The position numbers were made by a program, and so were the translations under genes. The notes under the pieces were generated by a model. It worked only from the letters and a program-made list of their open reading frames with translations, was not told where the DNA came from and did not search any database. From positions 62,001 through 126,000 of the forward strand of contig NZ_JALHPR010000005.1 in NCBI RefSeq assembly GCF_022842375.1: 64,000 bases of DNA. Direction: 5' to 3'. This DNA is from Elioraea sp. GTDB taxonomy: Bacteria > Pseudomonadota > Alphaproteobacteria > Acetobacterales > Acetobacteraceae. This document shows positions 51,719 through 60,213 of this stretch, piece by piece; positions within the stretch are counted from its first letter, which is position 1, and the number at the start of each line of letters is the position of its first letter.

Positions 51719-52600
51719 TCAGCGCATGCCGAGGATGGCGCGCGCCTCTTCGGGTGTGGCGACCTCGCGGCCGAGGTCGCGTGCGATCTCGCCGATGCGG
51801 CGGATCAGGTCGGCGTTCGTTGGCTGGCCGAGCTCGCTGTAGGTGTAGTCGCCGAGGCCGATGGCGATGTGGCCGCCCTGGGCGATGATGGCAGCGGCAA
51901 GCGCGAAAAGGTTTCCGCCGAAATTCACCACCGTCCATTCGATGTGCCGGCCTTCGGGCAGGAAATCGAGATGCGCCTGGAGGCCGCGCAGCGTGCCGGG
52001 GTGGCCGCCGAGGAAGGTGTTGTCGGTCAGGCAGAGGCAGAGGAAGCCGGGCTCGTCGAGCAGGCCCATCTCCATGAAGGCGCCGACATAGCGCGTGAAC
52101 CCGACGGTCCACGAGACGAGGTAGGGCTTCAGCCCCGCACCACGGATTTCCTTGGCGAAATGCATCAACGTGCCGGTCGAGTTCCGGTAGACGAGCTCGG
52201 TCGTCTCGAAGCGGCGTCCCTGGGCGTTGTAGCGATCGACGTTGACCGAGCCCATGTCCATCGGCGCGAAATGCGGCGCGGTTGCGGGGTCCTTGGCCAT
52301 CGCGATCACGTGCGCGAGCCGCGCTTCGGGCGTGGCGTCGAGCGTCACGTACCCGAGCGTCGGGTGCACCAGGATGTCGGATGCCGCGCGGATGCGGCGA
52401 ACCGTCTCGGCGTAGCTCGCGGCCTCATGGTCGGGCGCGCCGTCCGGCTTGCGGGCGTGGAAGTGCAGGATGGAGGCACCCGCATCGCGGCAGGCGACGG
52501 CATCGCGGGCGATCTCCTCCGGCGTGTACGGCACGTGCGGGTTGCCCTGCTCGCGCAGCATGTACTCGTTCACGCGCGCCTCGATGATCAGCTTGCGCAT
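51719..52600 (-). CDS. BKACE (beta-keto acid cleavage enzyme, DUF849 family)
   Basis: A 293-residue zinc TIM-barrel. H46 and H48 in ILHFHAR are the paired metal ligands; NEYMLREQGNPHVPYTPEEIARDAVACRDAGAS and VVNFGGN are family features. BKACEs condense a beta-keto acid with acetyl-CoA and cleave it to acetoacetate plus a new CoA ester. It is the first gene of the minus-strand operon BKACE-dctPQM-RidA-E1-HpcH. The start ATG at 52600 has no clear ribosome site, and an operator-like repeat lies just upstream (52616-52637). Substrate is one of many possible beta-keto acids, presumably imported by the adjacent TRAP system. Confidence 0.88.
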   Translation of the reverse strand: MRKLIIEARVNEYMLREQGNPHVPYTPEEIARDAVACRDAGASILHFHARKPDGAPDHEAASYAETVRRIRAASDILVHPTLGYVTLDATPEARLAHVIAMAKDPATAPHFAPMDMGSVNVDRYNAQGRRFETTELVYRNSTGTLMHFAKEIRGAGLKPYLVSWTVGFTRYVGAFMEMGLLDEPGFLCLCLTDNTFLGGHPGTLRGLQAHLDFLPEGRHIEWTVVNFGGNLFALAAAIIAQGGHIAIGLGDYTYSELGQPTNADLIRRIGEIARDLGREVATPEEARAILGMR

Positions 52601-52615
52601 CGGCTGTCACAAATT

Positions 52616-52637
52616 GATATGGCGAAAGGCATATCAT
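52616..52637. promoter_or_regulatory. Operator-like repeat, copy 1 (BKACE side)
   Basis: GATATG (52616-52621) and CATATC (52630-52635) are a perfect inverted repeat with 8 bp gap. Read as ATATG-N7-GCATATCAT it matches copy 2 at 52741-52761 exactly in the non-N bases. It lies 16 bp before the BKACE start, in an unusually AT-rich stretch. Confidence 0.6.
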
Positions 52638-52740
52638 AGGTCCCCGGAATCATTTCTTTCCCCGAGTACATGACAGGTTTTGGAGGACCCATGTCAACGC
52701 TGTTGCCGTGCGGCGCAGCAATTTCAGCGGACTGGCGCAA

Positions 52741-52761
52741 ATATGCTAAAGTGCATATCAT
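52741..52761. promoter_or_regulatory. Operator-like repeat, copy 2 (PAS-LuxR side)
   Basis: ATATG-N7-GCATATCAT repeats the arms, spacing and trailing CAT of copy 1, 124 bp away. It ends 6 bp before the ATG of the PAS-LuxR gene and so covers the place of its ribosome site, suggesting autoregulation. Confidence 0.6.
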
Positions 52762-52767
52762 GAACCG

Positions 52768-53604
52768 ATGCAAGCCGCTAACCGCCCCCCCGCCCGCCCC
52801 AATCTCCACTCGGTGCTCGAGCATGTCGGCGCGCTGTTTCCCGGCCACGCCATGCGCCGGCTTCGATTGCCGGACGGAACGTTCCGCTACACCTATGCCA
52901 GCCCACATCTGCGGCAGAGCTTCGGGCTCGACGTCGCTGCCATCGTCGCGCAGCGCCCGGCCGAGCACGAGTGGATCCATCCCGACGACCGTGAGCGCTT
53001 CGTCGCTGCACTGCATCGTTCGGCTGACGAGCTGTCACCGTTCGATGAGGAGGTGCGCGTGCTGACGCCCGATGGCGGTGTGCGATGGGTGCGCAGCATG
53101 AGCCAGCCGGCCTGCCTGGCGGATGGGACGATCGCGTGGGATGGGATCGCGCTTGACGTGACAGAACGGCGAGAGGCGACCGCAGCACTCGAGCGGGCGG
53201 TGGCGCTTGCGCGCGCGGCCGAGGCGCGATCGTTCCGACCCGGCCCGCCTCTGGAACCAGACCTCATCGGCGCGATCGCCGATGCAGCCCGCGTGCTGGC
53301 CGGCGAGGTGAGGACGCGGCGGGGCAAGGAGGCGGCCGAGCGCCTGCGATCGCTCCTCGCCAGCATCCCGGCCGATCAGCCGGCCCCGCCACTCGCGCTT
53401 GCTCCTCTGATCGCTGCGCTGTCGCCGCGGCGGCGCGCTGTCGCGGCGCTGCTGGCAGAGGGGCTGTCGAATCGTGACATCGGCCTTCGGCTGGGCATCA
53501 CCGAGGGCACTGCTAAACTGCACGTTACAGCCGTGCTGCGACACCTCGGCGTAACGCGGCGTGCTGCTGTTGCGGCGTTGCTCGCGAAAGCGTCGGCGCG
53601 CTGA
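52768..53604 (+). CDS. PAS-domain LuxR-type transcriptional regulator
   Basis: A 278-residue protein with a PAS sensor (about residues 15-135; ASPHLRQSFGLDV, EWIHPDDRERFVAAL, WVRSMSQPACLADGTI) and a C-terminal LuxR helix-turn-helix (about 212-270; LSPRRRAVAALLAEGLSNRDIG, EGTAKLHVTAVLRHLGV). It is cytosolic. The ATG at 52768 lacks a ribosome site. It is divergent from the BKACE operon, with the two matching operator-like repeats between them, so it is the likely regulator. PAS could bind a small ligand such as a keto acid or a redox/light cofactor. Confidence 0.87.
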   Translation: MQAANRPPARPNLHSVLEHVGALFPGHAMRRLRLPDGTFRYTYASPHLRQSFGLDVAAIVAQRPAEHEWIHPDDRERFVAALHRSADELSPFDEEVRVLTPDGGVRWVRSMSQPACLADGTIAWDGIALDVTERREATAALERAVALARAAEARSFRPGPPLEPDLIGAIADAARVLAGEVRTRRGKEAAERLRSLLASIPADQPAPPLALAPLIAALSPRRRAVAALLAEGLSNRDIGLRLGITEGTAKLHVTAVLRHLGVTRRAAVAALLAKASAR

Positions 53605-54981
53605 CTACGGCCAGTGTCGGTGCCTTGCCGCGACGTGGCTCTCGGGCAGGCGAGGGCCCGCGCGGAACAGCTTCTCCCGATAGCTGCCTTCGGCGTATGA
53701 CGATTTGTATACACCACGCTCCTGGAGCACGGGCACCACGAGGGCGATGAAGGCCTCCAGGCATTCCGGCATCACCGTGCGCGACAGGTTGAAGCCATCG
53801 ACGTTGGCCTCATCCACCCAGGCCTGAAGCGCATCGGCAACCTGGTGCGGATCGCCGACGATGGGCGGCTGGCGGCTGCCGAGCACGGATTGCGCGAGCA
53901 GCGTCCGCTTGGTCCAGGCAGGCCCGGCGACCTTCACCATCGCATCGACGTTCGAGCGGATCGCCTGCGTCGGCGCGGCCGCGATCGGCTCATCCATCCC
54001 GTAGCGGGCGAAGTCGATGCCCAGCGATGCCGAGGCGTGGGCGAGCGTGGCCTCCGCGCTCGCATGCGCCGCGTAGTCGGCGAGCAGGCTCTGTGCCTCC
54101 CGCTCCGTCCGGCCGACGACCACGGTCGCGCCGACGAAGACGAGGATCTGGCGTGGTGCCGCGCGCGCCCTGAGGTCATCGACCAGTGCGCGCACGACGG
54201 AGGGCTTGCTGCCGTTGACGAACACGCATTCGGCATGGGTCGCGGCGAAGCGCCGGCCACGATCGCTCGCGCCGGCCTGGTAGAGCACCGGCGTTCGTTG
54301 CAGTGACGGTTCGCAGAGGTGGATCGCGTTGATCCGATACTGCCGGCCCTCATGCACGACCGCGCGCACGCGGGTTGGGTCCGTGTAGCCATTCCCCGCG
54401 GCATCGCGCCGAACGGCATCGTCCGCCCAGCTGCCTTCCCACAGCGCGTACACCGCCTCCATGTACTCATCGGCAAGGTCGTAGCGATCGTCGTGCTGCA
54501 TCTGTCCGTCATAGCCGAGCGCGCGGGCAGCGCTGTCGAGATAGCCGGTGACGATGTTCCAGCCGACGCGACCGGCAGTGAGATGGTCGAGCGTGCTCAT
54601 CCGCCGCGCGAACAGGTAAGGCGGTTCGTAGGCGGTGTTCGAGGTGACGCCGAAGCCGAGCTCTGTCGTGACCGCCGCCATCGCAGGAATGGTGAGCATC
54701 GGGTCGAGCAACGGCACCTGCACGCCGCCGCTGAGCGCCGCATCGCGGTTCCCGCCATGGACATCGTAGACGCCAAGCACATCGGCGAGGAACAGCCCGT
54801 CGAACAGCCCGCGTTCGAGCCTGCGCGCAAGGTCGGTCCAGTGGCCGATCGTCGTGTAGCCGCGGCTGTTGTCGCGTGGGTGCGTCCACATCCCCTGCTG
54901 GATGTGCCCCGGCGTCGCCATGTCGAACGCGTTGAGGCGGATTTCCCGTGGCTGTCGGTCCGGCACTGTTCGCTCCGTCAT
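53605..54981 (-). CDS. LLM-class FMN-dependent monooxygenase (NtaA/SnaA/DszA family)
   Basis: A 458-residue flavin monooxygenase. LNAFDMATPGHIQQGMWTHP, GRVGWNIVTGYLDSAARALG, YDLADEYMEAVYALWEGSW and the YQAGASDRGRRFAATHAECVF flavin-binding block are those of the NtaA/SnaA/DszA/DmoA group. That group uses reduced FMN from a partner reductase to oxidise chelators, sulfur compounds or aminopolycarboxylates. Start ATG 54981 overlaps the cueR stop by ATGA, tying it to the copper operon; no nitrilotriacetate transporter is near. No ribosome site stands out. Substrate is unknown. Confidence 0.88.
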   Translation of the reverse strand: MTERTVPDRQPREIRLNAFDMATPGHIQQGMWTHPRDNSRGYTTIGHWTDLARRLERGLFDGLFLADVLGVYDVHGGNRDAALSGGVQVPLLDPMLTIPAMAAVTTELGFGVTSNTAYEPPYLFARRMSTLDHLTAGRVGWNIVTGYLDSAARALGYDGQMQHDDRYDLADEYMEAVYALWEGSWADDAVRRDAAGNGYTDPTRVRAVVHEGRQYRINAIHLCEPSLQRTPVLYQAGASDRGRRFAATHAECVFVNGSKPSVVRALVDDLRARAAPRQILVFVGATVVVGRTEREAQSLLADYAAHASAEATLAHASASLGIDFARYGMDEPIAAAPTQAIRSNVDAMVKVAGPAWTKRTLLAQSVLGSRQPPIVGDPHQVADALQAWVDEANVDGFNLSRTVMPECLEAFIALVVPVLQERGVYKSSYAEGSYREKLFRAGPRLPESHVAARHRHWP

Positions 54982-55466
54982 CGCGCCGTGCTGCGCTGTG
55001 CGCGCCTGCGTGCCGGCATGTCCCGCGTCATCGTCGCTGCTCCTTCCTCGTGTCGCGTGGTGTCGTGAGGCTGTGTCCCGCTTTCTGCAAGGTCCAGCAG
55101 GATCGGGCAATCGGGACGCTGGTCGCCGTGGCAATGCGTGGCGAGTGCCGCGAGGGTCGCTGCCATCGCCTCGAGGGCCGCGATGCGACCGCGCAGCGCT
55201 GCGACATGCCCGAGCGCGATCTCTTTCACATCGGCGCTGTGGCGGGAACGGTCATGCCACAGCGCGAGAAGCTCGGCGATCGCATCCGTTGTGAAGCCGA
55301 GGTCGCGGGCGCGGCGGATGAAGCGGAGCGTGTGCACATCCGCTTCCGTGTAGTGACGGTAACCCGCACCCGAGCGCGTCGCCCTGGCGATCAGCCCCGT
55401 CGTCTCGTAGTAGCGGATCATCTTCGCCGAGACGCCTGATGCTGCCGCAGCCTCGCCGATCGTCAT
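54978..55466 (-). CDS. cueR: Copper-responsive MerR-family regulator CueR
   Basis: A 162-residue MerR regulator. With the start at MTIGEAAAAS the key residues fall at exactly E. coli CueR numbers: S77 (RHSADVK), C112 and C120 (CHGDQRPDC). These two cysteines bind Cu(I), Ag(I) or Au(I). The winged helix is SGVSAKMIRYYETTGLI. ATG 55466 has AGGA about 6 bp upstream; an ATG two codons earlier is also possible. CueR's promoter is before copA (57809-57839). A basic tail (about 135-162) is longer than usual. It lies after copA and overlaps the flavin monooxygenase. Confidence 0.93.
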   Translation of the reverse strand: MTIGEAAAASGVSAKMIRYYETTGLIARATRSGAGYRHYTEADVHTLRFIRRARDLGFTTDAIAELLALWHDRSRHSADVKEIALGHVAALRGRIAALEAMAATLAALATHCHGDQRPDCPILLDLAESGTQPHDTTRHEEGAATMTRDMPARRRAQRSTAR

Positions 55467-55485
55467 CGCCATTCCTGCCACCCCC

Positions 55486-57774
55486 TCACGCAGCGCCAAG
55501 GCGCACGCGGCGAAGCCTGAGCGCATTGGCGACGACGAACACGCTCGACAGCGCCATCGCGGCCGCGGCCAGCATCGGTGACAGCAGCACGCCCCAGAGT
55601 GGATAGAGGATGCCTGCGGCAACCGGGATCAGGGCTGCGTTGTAGGCGAAAGCCCAGAACAGGTTCTCGCGGATGTTGCGGATCGTTGCCTGCGACAGCG
55701 CGACGGCGGTGACGACACCGGCGAGATCGCCCGAGATCAGCACCACGTCGGCTGCCGCGATGGCAATGTCGGTTCCCGTGCCGATCGCGATGCCGACATC
55801 GGCTGCCGCAAGCGCCGGCGCATCGTTGATGCCGTCACCCACGAAGGCGATCGCGCCGTGGCGGTCGCGCAAGCCCTGCAAGGCGTCGACCTTGCCGCCA
55901 GGCAGTACCTCGGCCACCACGGTGTCGATGCCGAGCTCCCGCGCGATCGCCCCTGCTGTGCGCGCATTGTCGCCGGTGATCATTGCGACGGTGAGGCCGA
56001 GGCCGCGCATCGCATCGATGGCCGCGCGCGTCGTTGGCTTCACCGCGTCCGCCACCGCGATCACGGCAGCGAGCCTGCCGTCGACCGCGGCGTAGAGCGT
56101 CGTGCGCCCAGCATCGGCGAGACGCTCCGCCTCCGCGCCGAGATCGCCAAGTTCCACGCCCACGCTCGCCATGAACCGCGCCGTGCCGATCTCGACGCGC
56201 GCTTCCCCAACCATGCCGCGTACGCCCATGCCGGGGAGCGCGGTGACGGCGGTGGCATTGGGCACGGTGATGCCGCTCTCGCGGGCTGCGGCAAGGATGG
56301 CCTTGGCGATCGGGTGCTCCGATCGGGCCTCGACCGCCGCCACCTGGGCCAGCAGCGCTTCACGCACGATGCCATCGGCGAGGATCAGGTTGGTCATCTC
56401 CGGATGGCCCTTTGTGAGCGTGCCGGTCTTGTCGAGTGCGATGATGCGCGCATCCTTCAGCGCCTGCAGCGCCTCGCCCTTGCGGAACAGCACGCCAGCC
56501 TCTGCCGCCCGCCCTGTGCCGACCATGATCGAGGTGGGCGTCGCGAGGCCCATCGCACAGGGGCAGGCGATGATGAGAACGGCGATGGCGTTGACGAGCG
56601 CGAGCGCGAACCCACCCTCCGGCCCGAGCACGAGCCACAGCACGAAGGTTGCGGCTGACATTGCCATGACGGCAGGAACGAACCACAGCGTCACGCGATC
56701 GACCATCGCCTGGATCGGCAGCTTCGACGCCTGTGCGTCACCGACCATCCGGATGATCTGCGCCAGCAGCATGTCGGCGCCCACCTTGGTGGCGCGGAAC
56801 GAGAACGCGCCACTCTGGTTCACCGTGCCGCCGACCACCGCCGCCCCTGGCCCCTTCGCCGCCGGGATCGGTTCGCCGGTGATCATCGCCTCGTCGACGA
56901 AGCTCTCCCCCTCGATCACCTGGCCATCGACCGCGATGCGCTCGCCAGGCCTCACCTCGACGATGTCGCCACGCTGCACGTCAGCGATCGGCAGATCAGC
57001 CACGATGCCGTCGCGGCGGACACGCGCGGTGTGCGGCTGCAACGCCACGAGCCGCCTGATCGCCGCAGATGTCCGCCCCTTCGCGCGTGCCTCGAGCAGG
57101 CGGCCGAGCAGGATCAGCGTCACGATCACGGCGGCCGCCTCGAACCAGACATGCGCCGTTCCCTCTGGCAAAATGGAGGGGGCGAGCGTGGCGACCACGG
57201 AGAACCCATAGGCCGCGCCCGTGCCGACGGCGACGAGGGAGTTCATGTCGGGCGCGCCGTGCAGCAGGGCCGGGATGCCAATGCTGAAGAATCGCCGACC
57301 GGGGCCAAGCAGCACGATCGTCGTGAGCGTGAGTTGGATCAGCCGGTTCGCCTGCTCGCCGATCGTCTCGCCGATGAGGTGATGGACCGCCGGCACGAGA
57401 TGGGCGCCCATCGCGAGCACGAACACCGGCAGCGTGAGCACGGCTGCGATGATGAGCGAGCGCGTCAGCGCCGCCATCTCCGCTGCGTGCCGCTCATCCG
57501 CCTCGTCGGATGCTTTCTCCGGCGAGACGATCGGTGCGGCGCCGTACCCCGCCCGCTCGACGGCGGCGACGAGGGCAGTGGGCGCGACGCGGCCCGCGGG
57601 GAAGGTGACGGTCGCACGCTCGGTCGCGAGATTGACGATCGCGTCCGACACGCCCTCGACCGCCCGCAGGGCCCGTTCGGCGCGGCCGACGCAGGAGGCG
57701 CAGGTCATTCCCGTAATTGTGAGGTCGACGCTGTCGCGCCGCGTCGCGTCACGGATCTGTGCAATGGCGTTCAC
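55486..57774 (-). CDS. copA: Copper-exporting P1B-type ATPase CopA
   Basis: A 762-residue P-type ATPase. One heavy-metal-associated domain with C25-x-x-C28 (GMTCASCVG) is followed by eight membrane helices including CPC (ACPCAMG). TGEPIP, the phosphorylation motif DKTGT, SEHPIAK and GDGINDAP are present. It exports Cu(I) across the inner membrane. Two GTG starts are possible; I prefer 57774, with GGAGA 5 bp upstream, to 57786, which would leave almost no leader after the predicted transcript start. It is followed by cueR on the same strand; MerR-type control is evident from the palindromic promoter. Confidence 0.95.
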   Translation of the reverse strand: MNAIAQIRDATRRDSVDLTITGMTCASCVGRAERALRAVEGVSDAIVNLATERATVTFPAGRVAPTALVAAVERAGYGAAPIVSPEKASDEADERHAAEMAALTRSLIIAAVLTLPVFVLAMGAHLVPAVHHLIGETIGEQANRLIQLTLTTIVLLGPGRRFFSIGIPALLHGAPDMNSLVAVGTGAAYGFSVVATLAPSILPEGTAHVWFEAAAVIVTLILLGRLLEARAKGRTSAAIRRLVALQPHTARVRRDGIVADLPIADVQRGDIVEVRPGERIAVDGQVIEGESFVDEAMITGEPIPAAKGPGAAVVGGTVNQSGAFSFRATKVGADMLLAQIIRMVGDAQASKLPIQAMVDRVTLWFVPAVMAMSAATFVLWLVLGPEGGFALALVNAIAVLIIACPCAMGLATPTSIMVGTGRAAEAGVLFRKGEALQALKDARIIALDKTGTLTKGHPEMTNLILADGIVREALLAQVAAVEARSEHPIAKAILAAARESGITVPNATAVTALPGMGVRGMVGEARVEIGTARFMASVGVELGDLGAEAERLADAGRTTLYAAVDGRLAAVIAVADAVKPTTRAAIDAMRGLGLTVAMITGDNARTAGAIARELGIDTVVAEVLPGGKVDALQGLRDRHGAIAFVGDGINDAPALAAADVGIAIGTGTDIAIAAADVVLISGDLAGVVTAVALSQATIRNIRENLFWAFAYNAALIPVAAGILYPLWGVLLSPMLAAAAMALSSVFVVANALRLRRVRLGAA

Positions 57775-57808
57775 GGCGCTCTCCACGATCGTTCAAGGAC
57801 CGCGAGAA

Positions 57809-57839
57809 CAGATGAGGCTTCCCATGATGGGAAGGTCAA
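57809..57839 (-). promoter_or_regulatory. CueR-type promoter of copA
   Basis: On the minus strand TTGACC (57839-57834) is followed after 19 bp by CATCTG (57814-57809). The 19 bp spacer holds the perfect palindrome CTTCCCAT-G-ATGGGAAG (57818-57834), with ACCTTCC at its left. Long spacers with a central dyad are the mark of MerR-family activation by DNA distortion. Confidence 0.85.
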
Positions 57840-57870
57840 GCCTGCGATTGCTCCCTTTCCGGGGGAGCGG

Positions 57871-58857
57871 TCAATTCGCCTTGATGCCGCGCTCCTGGAT
57901 CAGCCTGCCCCAGGCCTGCATCTCGCCTGCCATGAACCGGGCCAGGTCGTCGGGGGTTCCCGGGGCTGCCTGGATGCTGAGTTCGGCGAACTTCGCCCGG
58001 ACCGAGGGGGCATTGAGCGCCGCACCGAACACCGTATTGAGCCGCGCGACGACGGCATCCGGCGTTGCTGCCGGGACCACGAGCGCCGACCACGCGACGG
58101 CGCCGTATCCGGGCACGCCGGCCTCGGCGATGGTCGGCACGTCCGGCAGTGCCGTCGAGCGCTCGGCCGAGCTTACGCCAAGCGCCTTGAGGCGGCCGCC
58201 CTGGATGTGCGCGAGTGCCTCCGGCACGCTGACGATCATGGAATCGACCCTGCCGCCGATGATGTCGGGCAGCGCGGCGGTGGAGCCGCGATACGGCACG
58301 TGCTCGATCCGCACATCGGCCATCGCCTTGAACATCTCGCCCGCGAGGTGCGAGGCGGAGCCGACACCGGAGGACGCCATCGTCAACCGCCCCGGCGTCG
58401 CGCGGGCCAGCGCCAGGAAGGCCGCGACGGAGGTGGCATCGACGCTCGGGCCGATGACGAGCACGTTGGGAACGATGCCGGCCATGATCACCGGGCGGAT
58501 GTCGGTGCGCGGGTTCCAGCCCAGGTTGTCGATCAGGAACACGTTCGATGCGCAGCCGAGCGTGCACATCAGGATGGTATGGCCATCGGGCGTGGCCCGT
58601 GCGCCAGCCTGCATGCCGATGTTGCCGCCGGCGCCGGTGCGGTTCTCGACCTGCACGGGCTGGCCGAGCATCGGTGCAGCCTGCTCCGCGAGCAGGCGGG
58701 CGACGATGTCGGGTGCGCCGCCCGGTGCGAAGGGAACGATGATGCGCAGCGGTTGCGTCGGGAAGCCCTGGGCCTGCACCTGGGCCTGCACCGGCGCGGC
58801 GCCGGGCGCGAGCACCGCCGCGAGGCCGATGAGTGCTGCCATCACACGCTGTCGCAT
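57871..58857 (-). CDS. TctC/Bug-family periplasmic binding protein (orphan)
   Basis: A 328-residue periplasmic binding protein. The signal peptide (cleaved near VQAQV) precedes FPTQPLRIIVPFAPGGAPDIVARLL and GNIGMQAGARATPDGHTILM, the standard Bug pattern. ATG 58857 is preceded by GGGGAG. No tctA or tctB gene is adjacent, so it must use a membrane pair encoded elsewhere or act in signalling. It diverges from the M20 protein gene at 58963, separated by 105 bp, and is just upstream of copA on the same strand without evident link to copper. Confidence 0.9.
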   Translation of the reverse strand: MRQRVMAALIGLAAVLAPGAAPVQAQVQAQGFPTQPLRIIVPFAPGGAPDIVARLLAEQAAPMLGQPVQVENRTGAGGNIGMQAGARATPDGHTILMCTLGCASNVFLIDNLGWNPRTDIRPVIMAGIVPNVLVIGPSVDATSVAAFLALARATPGRLTMASSGVGSASHLAGEMFKAMADVRIEHVPYRGSTAALPDIIGGRVDSMIVSVPEALAHIQGGRLKALGVSSAERSTALPDVPTIAEAGVPGYGAVAWSALVVPAATPDAVVARLNTVFGAALNAPSVRAKFAELSIQAAPGTPDDLARFMAGEMQAWGRLIQERGIKAN

Positions 58858-58962
58858 CCGCACTCTCCCCGACTTGCTGCCCAGAGTGTTGCTCCGCCGG
58901 CACTTCACAGCGCGACGGAAATCACTGAACATTGCGCGATGAACACGGTCAAGGGGGACGGG

Positions 58963-60213
58963 ATGGACGTCGGGGCGATGTCGGCGCGCGCGCGTGCGGC
59001 GATCGACACGGACGGGATGGTCGACCTCCTGCGCAGCATGATCGCGATCCCGAGCCAGCATTTCGAGGAGGCGGCGGTCGCTGCCTTCATGACCGCGCGG
59101 ATGCGCGAGGTAGGCTTCGCGATCACCGAGATGGACGTGCACCACCCGCTGCAGGAAGGCCGCGTGACGCGCCAGGCGATCGGGCGCCTCGCGGGTACAG
59201 GCGGCGGGCCGACGGTGATGGTCAACGGGCATCTCGACGTGAACGTGCTGATGCCCGGCTGGACGGTCGATCCGCATTCCGCACATTTCGAGAACGGATG
59301 GATCTGGGGCCTCGGCGCGCAGGATGACAAGGGCGGGCTTGCCGCTGCCTTCTGCGCCATCCTCGCCATCCAGCGCGCCGGCATCGCGTTGCGCGGCGAT
59401 GTGCTGTTCTGCCCCGTCGCTGCCCACAAGGTGGGCGGAACCGGCACGCGCACCCTGGTCAAGCAGGGCGTGACGGCGGATTACTGCATCAACCTCGAAC
59501 ACTCCGCCAACACGATCGGCTCCGTCATCGTCGGCTCCGTTCGCGTGCGCCTCCGCACGCGCACGCCGGGCCTGTTCTTCCGCTTCACAGAGGAGGCGCG
59601 GGCCGGCTACTTCAACCCGATCGAGCAGCATGCCGTTCTCATCGGCGCGTTCGGGCCGAGCCTCACGCCGCTGCCCCACAACGGCTGGGCGCGGTTCCGC
59701 CCGCACCCGCAGCTGCCGGGCTTCCCGATGATCCGCTACGATGCCGTGACGAAGGACCATTACGGCACGGCGGCCGACCTCGTGTTCCAGGTGCGCACGG
59801 TGCCAGGCATGACGCTCGAAAGCGTCACGCAGGACGCGCTGGCCGTCGTCGCCCGGCTGAAGGAGCAGTATCCGGCTCTCGACTGCGAGGTGATCGTGCC
59901 GGCGAACGGGCCGAACGACCCATTCTTCATGGAGCCGACGGCGCTCGAGAACGACCATCCCCTCGTTGCCGCGATGATCGATGGCTACCGCCACGCCACG
60001 GGGCAGGAGCCGCAGGTGGGCGGCGTCGAACGCATCGGCAATTTCGGCGATGGCAACGTGCTTCAGGCCGCCGGCATCCCCTCCGTCCAGTTCGGGCCGG
60101 GCGACATCAAGCGCTATCCCGAATGGCCCGCACCCGATGAGCGCGTGCATGTCGATGAGCTTGTGACGACGGCGCGCACGGTAGCCCACACCCTCGTCGC
60201 CCTCTGCGGATGA
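58963..60213 (+). CDS. M20-family (ArgE/DapE/CPG2-like) protein with altered active site
   Basis: A 416-residue M20-fold protein. First metal ligands H90 and D92 (NGHLDVNV) are present, and D121/D122 (GAQDDKGG) fit the bridging Asp. But the catalytic Glu pair (usually ADEE before GG) is replaced: PVAAHKVGG gives A154-H155-K156. Near the C-terminus the usual AHTPDE is EWPAPDE, so the last metal His is Pro. E179 (NLEHS) remains. Normal zinc peptidase chemistry is doubtful. ATG 58963 is chosen with AAGGGGG 5 bp upstream; 58939 is also in frame. It overlaps a DUF1445 gene by ATGA, and the pair is followed by a Bug protein. Confidence 0.83.
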   Translation: MDVGAMSARARAAIDTDGMVDLLRSMIAIPSQHFEEAAVAAFMTARMREVGFAITEMDVHHPLQEGRVTRQAIGRLAGTGGGPTVMVNGHLDVNVLMPGWTVDPHSAHFENGWIWGLGAQDDKGGLAAAFCAILAIQRAGIALRGDVLFCPVAAHKVGGTGTRTLVKQGVTADYCINLEHSANTIGSVIVGSVRVRLRTRTPGLFFRFTEEARAGYFNPIEQHAVLIGAFGPSLTPLPHNGWARFRPHPQLPGFPMIRYDAVTKDHYGTAADLVFQVRTVPGMTLESVTQDALAVVARLKEQYPALDCEVIVPANGPNDPFFMEPTALENDHPLVAAMIDGYRHATGQEPQVGGVERIGNFGDGNVLQAAGIPSVQFGPGDIKRYPEWPAPDERVHVDELVTTARTVAHTLVALCG

